A stretch of 64,000 bases of DNA from Aurifilum marmelostoma (taxonomy: Eukaryota; Ascomycota; Sordariomycetes; Diaporthales; Cryphonectriaceae). A model generated the notes under the pieces. The model was not told where the DNA came from and ran no database searches. It was given only the letters and a program-made list of their open reading frames with translations. Shown one piece after another: positions 34,181 through 45,436 of this stretch (position 1 is the first letter of the stretch; the number at the start of each line of letters is the position of its first letter). Both the position numbers and the translations under genes were made by a program. The stretch lies in the NCBI GenBank assembly GCA_027559495.1, contig JAMXSV010000006.1:558001-622000 (forward strand), given 5' to 3'.

Positions 34181-35799
34181 ATGTCGTCCCAGGTCACAGG
34201 TATCATCTCTCACCTCCGCTCCCAAAACCAAGGCATCCAGTTGTACACGCCAGACTCTCCCGCCTTTGCAGACTTCTGTAATACCTACATCAGAAGCGCC
34301 GCCCAGCCGTCCGCCGTTGCCCGGCCACGGACCGTCGAGGACGTCCAGGCCGTCGTCAAGGCCTGTACCGAGCATGGTGTCGACTTCAACATCCGCGCCG
34401 GTGGGCACAACGCGGCGGGCCGGACGCTCGTCGATGGAGCGCTCCTGATTGATTTGCGGGAGCTCGCGCATGTGGAGGTTAGTAGGGACAAGAAGTCGGC
34501 GAAAATTGCTGGCGGGGCCCTGGCGGGGATCGTGATGAACAAGCTTGGGGAACAGGGCCTGGTCACACCTATGTTCGTACCATTGCTTTTTTCTTTTTTT
34601 TTTCTTCCTCCTTCCTTTCTCCACTCTTCAGTTCCTTTTATACCCTCCAGAGTAGAAGAGAAGAAGAGGATAACAGAACCCACTGGCGTGTCTCACCGAG
34701 GCCCTCCGACTGTTGGATCCTCTGGCTGATCGTTTCCACAACTTCTAGCGGTACAATGGGATCCGTGGGATACGTCGGATGGAGCGTCAATGGAGGGTAT
34801 GGAGCTTTCTCAAGCCTGTATGGTCTTGGTTGCGATCAAATCCTCGGAGCAAAGCTGGTAAACTCCAGGGGCGAGCTCGTAGAGGCGAACGAAGCACTGC
34901 TCAAGGGTATCCGCGGCGCTGGCTTGGTCTTTGGGGTCATCGTGGAGCTGACGGTCAAGGTGTACCCACTCAAGGAGGTAAGTCACTGGTGAAGTCGGCC
35001 ACTCGACATATGTCGACTCTGCGAACGATAGCAGTCTGCATACTGACCTCGGTATGTGCCCTCTCAGATGCTGTCTGCGACTTTCATCTTCGAATCCAGC
35101 GACATGGAGGCAGCCTGGGCCCGCCTCACGACCGGTATCGACTCATCTGACCACCCGCCCGAGCTCAAGCTCCAGACTTTCTCCACGGACTTCCCCGGCA
35201 TAGGGCCCGCGCTGGCCTGTGTGGTGACCTGGGTCTCGGGCAACCACGAGCTCGGGCGCGAGTGGATCGACAAGGTGGCTGCGGCGGGCGGGAAGTGCTT
35301 GGTCAACCATGTAGAGGCAAAGACGCCCACGGCATACGCTGTAGACAACGAGAAGTTGGTGGTATGGGGTGTCCACGGGCGGTCATACACACTCAATCTA
35401 CGGGCGTGGACGCCGGCATCGGTGGCGGTGTTGGCAACGTACAGCCGTAGCGTGGCGGCGGGCGGGATGATCGCGGTGCACGCGCTGAGCAGGACCCGGG
35501 CGAGCGAGGGCTCGGTATTCGGCGCGCGAGAGGACCACCTCGTGATCGAGATCATCGCGACATCGCCTGACCCAACGCTACGGCGGGAGGTGGACGCGTG
35601 GGGCGTAGGCTGCCTCAAGGCTCTCCGGGATGCCGACCCTGACAATGTCCTGGACAGCGCATATATCTCTCTGCTGGACGAAGGAGACCTCCCTATGGAG
35701 AAGGTCTATGGCGGGCACCTGGCCACGATTGTCGAGCTGAAGAGGAAGTATGACCCTACGAATGTGTTCAAGCATTCATCCCCCAAAGTTCTGGTCTAG
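34181..35799 (+). CDS. FAD-linked oxidoreductase, berberine-bridge-enzyme type
   Basis: Three exons (34181-34572, 34749-34977, 35068-35799) encode 450 residues from the ATG at 34181. A TTG frame extension upstream is not a likely start. The FAD_binding_4 fold is shown by ARPRTVEDVQAVVKAC, the IRAGGHN motif whose His would carry the covalent flavin, LIDLREL and GEQGLVTP. Then come GSVGYVGWSVNGGYG and LKGIRGAGLVFGVI. The C-terminal substrate domain ends in YDPTNVF, the berberine-bridge signature. In bicovalent family members a Cys follows Gly-Thr before the xxVG motif; here the spliced sequence reads GTMGSVGY, so only the His link is expected. No signal peptide is visible, unlike many secreted oligosaccharide oxidases. 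Such enzymes oxidise alcohols, sugars or alkaloid-like compounds; the substrate is unknown. The first intron uses a weak GTTCGT donor. Confidence 0.87.
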
Positions 35800-36935
35800 T
35801 CTCACTGAACAAGCAGTTGGTCAACCAGCCATAGATCCCAAGAATGAATGTTGAAAGAGGAACATGAGACACACTGAGAGATTACAGAGAAGCTCTGCTG
35901 TTCTATTTTGCAAAGTACCATGGCATCGTCCAGAACATAAAACAAGCCTGGCTTTACTGAATTGTATATGGTCTTCAGACATACCAATATAGCATTTGAC
36001 AGAAGCACAGATGCTAGCTTGTCGTGGATGTCGCCGTCGTGCTCCCCCACAGTATGGAGTACTACAAGTAAGTCGTGACAGGATTGGGGCATGTCAAGCG
36101 TCAAAGTTGCCGAGAGTGCTCGCTCCTTCTTGCTCAGCCGGTTGCGGAGTTAGCGGGCAAGAGCAACTGTTCCTCAACAAATCCGGCTGGGGATTTTGTT
36201 GATGTACTTTGTACCATCTACTACTCCTGCTTAGAAACTCCGAGTCGCTGAGACAGGGAGGACACTGACTAACAAGTTTAGCCGGGAGCCTCGCTTTCAT
36301 GTGATAGTCAGATACCCGAACACTCGAAGACCGAGACACAGCGCCCCCTCATGTCCTCCCCGCCGGGTCATTTGTCGGACGTCAAGGCCTTGCTTCCTCG
36401 AAGTAGGTGCTGCGGATTGATAATTGATCTCTTTCTTCTGCTACGTAGCCAGCCAAGCCAGCCTGTCAACCGAGCCAATCAACCCCCGTTTCAACAACCC
36501 ACTCTAGTAGGAACCCCCCCCCCCCCACCTCCAACTTTCTATCTTCCTCCTGCTTCCCTCTTTTCCCTTTCCTCTCTCCCCTTCAGAGTTGAACATCTAC
36601 TCTCATTATATTTTTGCACCAATACCTACCTCGTCGCTATGGGAACCTCTTGAGCGGTCTTGGTGTTCTCAGGTTTTCCCGCCTGATCCCTTTTTGGGAT
36701 CACAAACTTGTTCCCCGCACCGCCGCTTCTGGCATTTGCCCGCGCGCCTCGTCTCGAGTCCATCCCCACGCAACACGGCACCTTTTGCGCCTGGTTATAC
36801 GTAGGATACCAATCGCGATCATCTCTTCTCGGAGCTTCCGGATCAGAAGGCAAGCCTTCGCACCTATACCCGCGTCACGCTTGATCTCCACCGCCAACTT
36901 ACTCTTTTCCTTTCTCTCTCTCTTCCTATCTTAAC
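35800..36935. other. Spacer and CT-rich promoter of the adenylate kinase gene
   Basis: The distal part shows nothing recognisable. From about 36510 to the ATG at 36936 the strand is strongly pyrimidine-rich, with a C13-14 tract near 36517 and CTCTTTCCTTTCTCTCTC just before the start. This is the usual core promoter and leader style of highly expressed fungal genes. Confidence 0.5.
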
Positions 36936-37816
36936 ATGAGGCTCAGGACCGCAGCACGCGTCATTCTGGTTGGGGCACCTGGAGTTGGAAAAGGAACCCA
37001 GTCCGAGAGGTTGCTGCAGCGCTTCCCGCAGCTGCAGTCCATCTCTTCTGGAGACCTCCTTCGATGGAACGTCAGAAATAAGACTGCTCTCGGTGAGTAC
37101 TCAACACTTTCACTAGATTGTCGCAGCCGGTTTCCAGGCCCAGCATAGCCAGCTAACACGCCGTCGCACCGATAGGCATCCAGGTCGAGCAGACCCTCAA
37201 GGCCGGCGGTCTCGTCTCCGACAGCATCATCCTGCGTCTGATCAACAATGAGCTGACCAAACGCGGCTGGCTGGGACGGCCCCACGTCATGACCTTGCAA
37301 TCCTCAGCCATCGGCCCCGAAGGCGAGACGTTCTCCTCTGGTGACAATGATATGGCGGCCTTCATGACCACCTCTTCTCGGACCATCGGCGCCCCCTCCG
37401 ACGACCCCTCCGCCTCGTTCCTCCTGGACGGCTTCCCGCGCACAGCTGCGCAGGCGGACCAGCTCGATGGTCTAGTGCCCATCAACCTAGCCGTCTCCAT
37501 CAAGACGCCGTTTGAGGTGATCCTCGAGCGGATCTCCGGGCGTTGGGTGCACGAGCCCTCGGGGAGGGTATACAACACCACGTTCAACCCGCCCAAGGTT
37601 GCAGGAAGGGACGACATCACCGGCGAGCCGCTGGTTAGGAGGGCCGATGATGACGAGGAAACCTACCGGACCCGGTTTCGAAAGTTCCAGGAGGCTAGCG
37701 ATCCCCTGCTGGAGCACTACGCCCGCAAGGGCGTGCTGTACGAGGTGGAAGGCATGAGCAGCGACGAGATCAGTCCAAAGCTGTTCCAGGAGTTCGAGAA
37801 GAGGTTCTGCGAGTGA
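36936..37816 (+). CDS. ADK2: Adenylate kinase, mitochondrial GTP:AMP phosphotransferase type
   Basis: Two exons (36936-37092, 37176-37816) encode 265 residues. The protein interconverts NTP + AMP and NDP + ADP. The P-loop is GAPGVGKGTQ near residues 14-23. ISSGDLLRWNV is the AMP-binding start, and ELTKRGWL and LLDGFPRTAAQADQL the CORE motif. The LID begins at RISGRWVHEPSGRVYN and runs to GEPLVRRADDDEETYRTR. The long LID and basic N-terminus (MRLRTAARV) fit the mitochondrial AK3/Adk2 branch. A roughly 40-residue Gly/Ser-rich stretch between RGWL and PSDDPSASFLLDGFPRT is longer than in bacterial enzymes; I believe relatives in other moulds have a similar insert. The intron follows codon 52 in phase 1 (GTGAGT donor, TAG acceptor). 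Confidence 0.93.
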
Positions 37817-38987
37817 AAAGGAGATACCCATACCATCGACCAGTACTGAAGTGCCTCCTAGCCAGCTTGGATACGGCCGGCGGGACCCTGAGGAGGGCCT
37901 TGTAATTGAACACCGGTGGCGTTTGATTTATCTTTTCTTTTGTTCCCTCTGGTCGGAGGGGACCGAAGTGCTCGGTCTACCTCGACGATGTTTAACAGAA
38001 TCAGTCCTATGTTTTGATGTATTCTTTCCCCTACCTCTGTAGCCAGGCTCCGGGGTCACCAAATTAAATTTGTAAAATGGACCACATATGTCTGAATGAG
38101 TGCGAGCATGTCTATCATGACGTATTTAATTTGGTAAGTAAAATGTGCCGATGCCTGCTGATGTGTAAAAAGAATGTTCTAAAGGGACCCAATAGTTGCC
38201 TGGGCCGATTCACCACCGACCCCAGCTCTGGACTGATGACCTCTGCACTGAACATCATGTCACACATCGCCTTCCTTTGTACGAGAACGCAGTAACATTC
38301 GTATGTAACACATCATAGTTAGCTTGCTGCTGATGGATCTGGTAAATTACCTACATGCAGTAACCATTTATAGACAAATAGATATTGATACACATGTCAA
38401 CATAGCGAAGCAAGTAGCCCAACGCTCTTGAGATCCACAAGCTGGCAGCTCGTATAAGTAAATCTTTTCTTTTGTTCTCAAAAATTTAAGAGCATAGCTC
38501 ACAGCAGAGAAGAAGTCAGACAATGTCTTCTCTGAATCACTACAGGTCTCAGTCAAACGCATGGCCTCTGGTTCCACCTGACTGAATATTCCCAACTCAA
38601 AAAAGAAGATTCTCTACCAATATTCCCTTTATATCATTCACATGCGCGCCGTCCATGGCGAGTTACAAGCCTTTTGTGTTCAAAAATCAATCAAATTGGT
38701 ATGACAACCTATCCACCAACACCTTGCTAATGACATTGATATGGCGACCGCGAAACATCCTTATCCCTGTTTTGGGAGACGAGGCAGTTCTCGCCGCGAC
38801 GAGAAGAAGGAGAGGAAAAGTAGTAATCAGAGTCTCATGTAACGTTCCACCAGACAAACCCCCGACGCTCTTCCGGAAAAGAAAGACGAGAAGGGGGAAA
38901 AGGAAATAGAAACGGCAGATCATGCACGAGCAAAAAAAAGGGTCAAAAGATATTGTCCGAGCAAAGCCCAGACCGCTTTTCTCCTCT
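37817..38987. other. Convergent 3' spacer (adenylate kinase / GCN5)
   Basis: It holds the 3' flanks of both genes. A perfect 12-bp inverted repeat ACCAAATTAAAT / ATTTAATTTGGT lies at 38058-38069 and 38124-38135, separated by 54 bases. No gene is supported. Confidence 0.5.
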
Positions 38988-40333
38988 TCACTTCTTCGAA
39001 GCATACTCCTCTTCATAGTGGCTCCATTCGGGTATTTCCCGGATCTTGGACCACATAAACTTCTCCAGCTTGTTGGCCATCTTCGTATACGGCGTTCCTT
39101 CGCTATTGTACTGCCGGCAGTTCTTGAAGATGAGCATGGCATCCTTGAGGAAGTCCTCGGGAGAGGGATACTGGTCCATCTCGAGCTTCTGCTCCATCGT
39201 GGACAGGTCCATGGGCTCCTTGATCACCTCGTAGTAGTCCTGCACCTCGTCTCGGTTGACGGGCACCAGGAAGGGCCACGCGCTCTGGTGGTTCTGCATG
39301 GCGTTCAGCAGGTGGAGGAGCTGGTTGTAATTGGCGCCGCGGCGGGGCTGGCGGGCCAGCTCGTCCATCTCCGGAGACCAGCCCGAGTTCTTTATGGCCT
39401 CGATCTTCATGGGATCGATAGGTGTAACGCCGCTCTTCCACTGCTTAGGTGGCTGGTGGACGACGTGGGACTTCGAGAAGGCCCGGATCTTGGCCATGAC
39501 GGCCTCCTTCTGCTTGAGAAGCATGCGACCGCTTTCGAGGTAGCGGACTCGAGGCAGCATGGTACACTGCATGATGGTGCCACCCTCGTAGTCTTTGATG
39601 TAGCCCATCCAGACGGACTTGTCGAGGGTGATCTCCTTGGTGAACCCTTGCTTCTTGAAATAGCCAATGGCATAGTTGTCGGCGTAGGTCAGGAAATGCA
39701 TGACAGGGCTTGTGGCTTTGACATAGTCTTTGAGATGCGCCATCAGGTGCGCTCCGTATCCCTTGACTTGCTGATCCGAAGAAATGGCGCAAAAGACAAT
39801 CTCGGCAAACTTGCGGTCCCTAAAAGGCCTGAAAGTGATGCCACCTACAACCTCGAGAGGTTTTTTGACGATTGCGATCGACAAGTGCGTTCTGTCGTAG
39901 ACGAGGCGTGCAATATAATCCTTGGGCATCTTGGGAAGCTGTTTCTGGAAGATACATTTGAGGCCGGTCAAGATGATTAGGCTCTCGCGCTCATTATCGT
40001 TGTTCACGACGCGGAACTCAATCTCGCCGTTGCGCTCCTCAATAACACCAGCCTGGTAATGAGAGTGAGTGATGCTGCTTTTGGTCATGAAGGGGGAGCA
40101 AGAAGCTCTCATGACCTACCTTCTCAGGAAAGGGGATAGCAGGCACCTTGACCGGCTTGGGCTCCTCAGGCTCAGGTTCGGCCGAGTCGTCTTGCTTAAT
40201 GCGCTTAGCAGCAACAGGAGACTCAGGATCCTCGCTGGCCTTTCGCTTGCCCTCTGTGGTCTACGTCAGCTTTGCTCTGCTTTCATCTCCACAAGAGAAT
40301 GTAACAAGACTTGTACATACTGTCGACGTGCAT
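38988..40333 (-). CDS. GCN5: Histone acetyltransferase GCN5 (SAGA catalytic subunit)
   Basis: Exons 40333-40321, 40253-40120 and 40052-38988 give 403 residues from the ATG before HVD, the size usual for fungal Gcn5. After a Lys/Arg and Pro/Glu-rich N-terminus ([18 protein letters not shown]) comes the GNAT domain. It has [27 protein letters not shown], catalytic Glu in [11 protein letters not shown], the acetyl-CoA loop [10 protein letters not shown] and [15 protein letters not shown]. The C-terminal bromodomain includes [22 protein letters not shown] and the acetyl-lysine-binding Asn in NCRQYN. Gcn5 acetylates histone H3 tails in SAGA/ADA and so activates transcription. Both introns are 67 nt. 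The reading frame stays open upstream of this ATG for about 400 more codons (after one base correction), so a much longer protein is possible; see the next entry. Confidence 0.93.
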
Positions 40334-41528
40334 CTTCTCCGGTCTGATCTGATTGATCAACAACGGATCGAGAGATGTTGGCTCGTACAAGAAATCGACT
40401 ACCGAAGATGCACTCGATATACCCTGCACAGCAGGTGAAGCAAACGAGGGCGAACTGATTGCCGACGATATGGGGGATGAAGATCCGGCGGCAGTGCTTG
40501 CGTATACAACAGAATCGAGCGTAGATGCAGCGCTAGTTGGCTGAGGGTTGTCCGCAGGGCTCTCTGTTGCCTGTCGACTTTCAAGCGGCGAAATAGAGAG
40601 GGCGAGGGGTTGTGGTCCCAAGGCTGACTGGAGTACGGCCGGAGGGGCTTCGCATGCCTCTCGAGACTTCGCAGCGATTGGTTCGACCAGTTTGGCCTGG
40701 ACAGACAAGCCAGGAGCCAATGAGGATATCTCTGGCTGAGGTCTTGGTGTGGAGTTGCGAGCGTGAGCGGCAGTCGATACAGCGGTTGGGCGATTCTCAA
40801 TCACCTCAGCCACAAAGGCTAGCCAGTCCTCGTCGTCGTCGGGTTTTACCTCCTGAGAGTGGTCCTCAACCGTATGGGAACGTCCTTGTGACGGGGTCTC
40901 GGAACCAGACCCGGTACTGTGATGGGGAAGGTGATGGTCGGAAGAGGCGGGCCGTGTGAGATCTGGAGTGTGGGCGAACGAGGCGGGCCGGAGGTGTGAT
41001 TTGTGGTACGCGTTCGACTGAGCGTGGTAGAGTTGATAAGGACGAGTAGGAGCTGGAGGAGGGGGGAGGAGGAGGAAAGGGAGGCGGCGGCGGCGGCGGC
41101 TGCGGAGGGTAAGAGGGAGGATGTAGAGGAGGCGCGTAGGTCACAGCACCACGGGTGTAGCTCTGCTGCCAAGAATTATCAGGTTGTGGTTGCGACCACG
41201 GGAATGGATGAGCTGGGGGCGAGCTCAATGATGGCACATTCGACGAGGCGCGATGCGACGGTGATAGGGTCGAGAAGGACGGGTTGAATGAAGGGCGAGG
41301 ACGTGACGATGCTAGGCGGAGTCGCCGATCTCGTCGCCAGGGAGGTTCCTTTTTTTGCTGTCCTCGTGCTGGTTGCTGTTCTCGCTTGCGTTGGTCGCGC
41401 CACTCCTTGACCTGTTGGAGCTGTTCGTCGATGGTGCCTTTGAAGTTGGTGAGCGGCGGAAGTCCAGCGCCGTTGCAGTCAGAACCGCCGCGAGAGGTAT
41501 GAGGAACGCGGTAGAAAGGATCCGCCAT
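40334..41528 (-). CDS. Pro/Ser-rich coding region upstream of GCN5, in frame with it; possible N-terminal extension or separate gene
   Basis: From an ATG at 41528 (MADPFYRVPHTSRGG) the minus strand reads as protein down to the GCN5 start, if one base is removed from the G6 run at 41061-41066 (C6 in sense). I recognise no domain. Visible are a basic helical part (QVKEWRDQRKREQQ), a Pro-rich stretch, a His-rich part, an acidic patch (DDDEDWLAFVAEVIE) and a Ser/Ala/Pro-rich C-terminal part ending in LLINQIRPEK just before the GCN5 ATG. Corrected, the frame is continuous with GCN5 and would make an 801-residue fusion. If the first GCN5 intron is retained, it instead ends shortly after the GCN5 start codon. 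The region is either a real extension, a separate gene overlapping the GCN5 start, or a long leader that happens to be open; composition favours coding. Confidence 0.5.
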
Positions 41529-41980
41529 CGTGGAGGATCCCAAGCGCGCGGAAATGGTCTGATAGCCGCTGGGTGGGGGCGAGGTGGAGGCCCTAACAGA
41601 GCCCTGGAGCTAGCAGGAGGGGCGACGTTTGAGGGAGAGGAGGAGAGCAGTGAAGATGCACCGGGTGTACTCGTCCCTGCTTATCGATAAGAGAACAGAA
41701 CAGGGGGCAGCCTGCTAGTGTGGATCAGATCGACAAGGGGCCACGAAGCTGCCAGGTGGTGAAGTCGCAGGAAGTTTGTAGAAGACAGCTTCCACTTCCG
41801 CAGATGTGGTCTGGCCTGGCACACAATCAAAACAACAACAGAAGATCGAAGAAGAAAGCTGGAATGCAGTAGCCTCATTGTCTACACAACACACATTGAT
41901 AGTATCATCACTGCCTCCCCAGCTATCACAACAACTTCAATCACCAAACAATAACAACATCGAATCTCTGATCAGGTCCC
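41529..41980. promoter_or_regulatory. Divergent promoter region between the GCN5-side gene and OST5
   Basis: These 452 bases separate two divergent starts (minus strand 41528, plus strand 41981) and must hold both core promoters. The OST5 side is A/C-rich (CAACAACAACAG-like runs). No motif is clear enough to name. Confidence 0.4.
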
Positions 41981-42360
41981 ATGGATTCCAAGCTGGTCGA
42001 CGTCTGGGCAACAGCTGCAGGCAACCCTTTTCTGCCAACAGTTGGCAAGAACACTCAACTTCTCGTCGCCTCTGTCCTCCTGCTCCTAGGTCTCTCCCTC
42101 TTTGGCATCTTCGCCCTGAGTAAGTCAATCGAAAGTGGAATGCTCATGGCGACACCCTCAATTTACATGCTAACAATGGTGTCTCCAGATCGGTCACTGG
42201 TCAACGTGCCCGTCATTGGTATCCCAGCCTCGTTGGCTCTCGCGTATGGCTTCCTCAGATTCTGAACCCCTTCCTCAGGGCTATCTATCTTTCTGACAAG
42301 TTGAGTTATTGCAGGTACGGAACCGTCTACATGTTCTGCGCGGTCGGCGTCTACGTCTGA
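41981..42360 (+). CDS. OST5: Oligosaccharyltransferase subunit OST5
   Basis: Three exons (41981-42119, 42189-42243, 42315-42360) encode a 79-residue protein with two membrane helices, the exact architecture of Ost5. The first helix is TQLLVASVLLLLGLSLFGIFAL. The second follows NRSLVNVPVIGIPASLALAYG and continues TVYMFCAVGVYV at the C-terminus. Ost5 is a small subunit of the ER complex that transfers the dolichol-linked glycan to Asn residues; it pairs with Ost1. The two introns (69 and 71 nt) each interrupt a codon. Reading straight through the second donor (GTATGG) would end the protein early with LRF, so splicing decides the real C-terminus. It lies 215 bases upstream of RAD1 on the same strand. 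Confidence 0.88.
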
Positions 42361-42575
42361 GTCCGCAAACAACAACCCACACCATCTTTTTTTGAGATAC
42401 CCAGGAACCACGAGGTCGTAGCGAGCGAGCGAGCGGCTTCGGAGGCTGTACAATAGCAACAACATTTAAAGCCAAAAAAAAAAAAACATTTCCTGAAATT
42501 TGCGCCCTGATATTCTGTATATGACCTCCCAACAACCTATTTCCAGCTGAGTTCTACTCAATCATCTTTTCGGTC

Positions 42576-43645
42576 ATGGCAACTCCCAATCCTACACAGC
42601 CTGGACCGCTCTTCAGGGCGGTCGCCAGCTCGACGAGGCCAATCCAGCAGCTTCTCAAGTGTATCACCTTCACGAGCAAAGTCCACGTGGAGATTGGCGA
42701 GGATGAAATCAACTTCACAGCTGACCAGGGCCGAGTGATGCAAGGCAAGTCTAGCAGCTCTACTAGCCGCGTCCTTACGATACGTGGCTAACTGGACTGA
42801 ATTACGCAACAGGCGTCGCGATCTTGAACAAGGCCCTCTTCACCAACTTCACCCTCGACGCCCCCCGGACAGAGAATGATGGTGAGGAAGAGACTATGCA
42901 CCCAAAATTTCAGATCTCGTTGGCTGCCTTCCTCGAGACGCTTCAGATCTTCGGCGCGTCTGACGCCGCCGCCCGCCAGGCCAAGGCAGAGGCAGACCCC
43001 TACCGCAGCAACCTCCGCAACTATCGCCCCGACGCGTTCAGCAACCAGACCCTCGGCATGACGGGCACCTGCGTCCTCTCACACGCCGAAGAGGGCGGGC
43101 CGTTCAGCATCATCCTCGAAGAATCTGGTGTCAACACTACGTGCAACCTCACGACCTACCTTGCCGAAGCGCCCGAGGACATTCCCTTCGACATAGACGA
43201 CATTGCCTTCAAGGTGATTATGCAGAGCAGGTGGCTTCTGGACGCGCTGCTCGAAATGAGCCACTCCAGCCCGACGCGCCTGACGCTGATGGCGTGCAGG
43301 CAGGAGCCCTATCTGCGGCTCTCGTGTATCGGGCCCCTGGGCGGGTCGAGCGTGGACTTTGCTAAGGGCCGGGACCTGCTCGAGACGTTCTCTGTGCGCG
43401 AGAAGTGGGTGCAGAGCTTCAAATTCGACATGTTCAAGGCGGCCATCGACGCCATGCGCATCTCGAGCAAGGCCAGCATGAGGGGCGACGGGCAGGGCGT
43501 GCTGAAACTCCAGTTTATGGTAGAAACGGAGGGCGGCGGCTCCAACTTCCTGGTCTTCACATTCGTGCCCTACGCTGCGCACGATGACGATGAGGATGAT
43601 GAGGGGGTTGCAGGTGGGGACGAGGAGCAGGAAGCTGGGGTGTGA
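42576..43645 (+). CDS. RAD1: DNA damage checkpoint clamp subunit Rad1 (9-1-1 complex)
   Basis: Two exons (42576-42744, 42813-43645) give 333 residues. Family features are LFRAVASSTRPIQQLLKCITF, INFTADQGRVMQG joining to VAILNKALFTNFTL, FQISLAAFLETLQIFG, PFSIILEESGVNTTC and LLDALLEMSH. Further on are LRLSCIGPLGGSSVDF and FKFDMFKAAIDAMRISSKASMR near the C-terminus, then an acidic tail. Rad1 has the PCNA-like fold and forms the ring with Rad9 and Hus1. Loaded at damaged DNA, the ring activates the ATR/Mec1-type kinase. The intron is non-canonical: after codon 56 the donor is GCAAGT, a GC-AG intron, with a CAG acceptor and an ACTGAA-like branch site. The phase is 1 and the join restores the conserved QGVAIL. 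Confidence 0.93.
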
Positions 43646-45420
43646 GGGGCAAGGTGTGTGTGTGTGTGATGAAAATTTGAAATGTGGTGTATCCTGTCTC
43701 GCCGTCCGACGAACACCGTCAGATATTCTTTCTTCTATGTTGATATGGTGTCCAGTTCATAGGGAGAATCTCCTCGGGCAGGCCTTTGCCCAGACCGAAA
43801 AGTCATGATTTTCCCCCTTTCATTGCTGCCTCTCGCCCACGCAGTTGAACCCGCAGCTTACAATGGACGAACGCTACAAATGAGCATGTAGCATACAAGA
43901 TCAACGACGCGTCGCCGCGTCTTCAAGCCCAAATACTAACCGGCCCCCCCCCCCCCTCCCTCCTTGCGTGCTCATCTTTGTGGCCTGTCCAGGACGCTAT
44001 CAGGCCAAGTTACTATCTATATCCCAACATACCCATGAAGCAATTCACCCTCATCATCATCATTACTCAAACCAGCAGTGCCATCATCACAGACAGCAGC
44101 AGCCCCGCTATTAGGCTCAAGTCAGTTGCAAAGATCATTCACACTGAGCCAAGCATGAACGGGGCCGCCAGCTGCCTCAGAGGGTGATTTGTCGCTGATC
44201 CCCTCTTCGACCATTTTCTGAATATCCTGGAGCAGCCGCTGCTACTTGCAACAGCTAGATGCGGCCGACCAAGTCTGGTTTGGAAGGAGTTTCCGGGGTC
44301 AGCGGGATCGACCACACCCTCTTTCCCCTCTTCTTATTTTATTTTCTCTTTTCCTCCCCTTGATCCTGATTCGCTGCTGAGACGCTACCAGGTTGAGCCG
44401 GAGCGTGGGTCAGCAGGAGGAGGCCGAGTGGCCTGAGGCTTTTCTGAATCCTTCGCTGGACATTATCTTTGGGGAAGGGAGGGGGGGGGGGACGGACAAA
44501 ATTTAAAGCAGAATTTCAGACGCAGGGCTCTGGGTAGTGAGCCCGCTAGGCTTGGAAAGATGTATCGGGCACAGGGACTTTTTTTTTTTTTTTTATTCAC
44601 TGCAAAACCCTTCTCTATTTGGATGGCTCTACCAAGCGGATGAATGTATTTCGGAGACGAGTCTGGTCCGGGCTGTGCTGTATTGTGGTGCAGTTGTCCT
44701 GAGAGTGGAAGGAGGAGGAGGATGAGGAGGAAGAGATTCTGCATTTGTCCATCGCGCGGCCAGTAGGAGGTCCCTGGGACAGGGTGGAAACAGGGCGACG
44801 AGAGATTAATTCTCACGCACCGCGACGGCCGTGGGCGTTCGTATTTCACATCTTGTTACCTGATCGAGATGCTCTCATGCCGATCGCGACGACGGGGGTG
44901 GAAGCAGTGGCGTCGCACGCTCGGCACACAGGACGGATAGACAAAAGCTCCGGAGATGGGGGGGGGAGCGCCCTCGTCCCTGGTTTTCTTGTCTTTGTGT
45001 CAGAAGCCAAACGTCTCCGGGAGCCGCAAGGTCTCATCCAGATGCTCGACGCCGTCAGCACGTGTGTGGTCCCGATCGTGTGGCCCTGCTGCTGCAGCTG
45101 CGCGTTGCCACCGTCAGCTTACGGGCCCGCACAGGCTTCGTCCTCTGCACCGGGGGGTCCCTTCACTCTCTGGCGCATTTGACAGCGGCCATCTCGTCTG
45201 AAGATAGTAAGAGAGACCCCACAGATTCCATTTTCTTTTCCACAGGCGGGATTCTCGAGAAAGGAGATGCTTAATAAGGGCATCATCATCATGATGTAAG
45301 TACTGCGGAACGTCCGAGGACCTCTTCATGGGCCCGAGTCTGGCAGTGAGTGTTTCTTGAGCATGTCACAGCGTCGACTGCTGCGAACATCAGTCAGCTT
45401 ATGCTGTAGTGAGACCTAGG

Positions 45421-45436
45421 CTCTCTCTCTCTCTCT
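45421..45436. repeat. CT dinucleotide repeat
   Basis: Eight uninterrupted CT units in the gene-free region. Confidence 0.85.
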
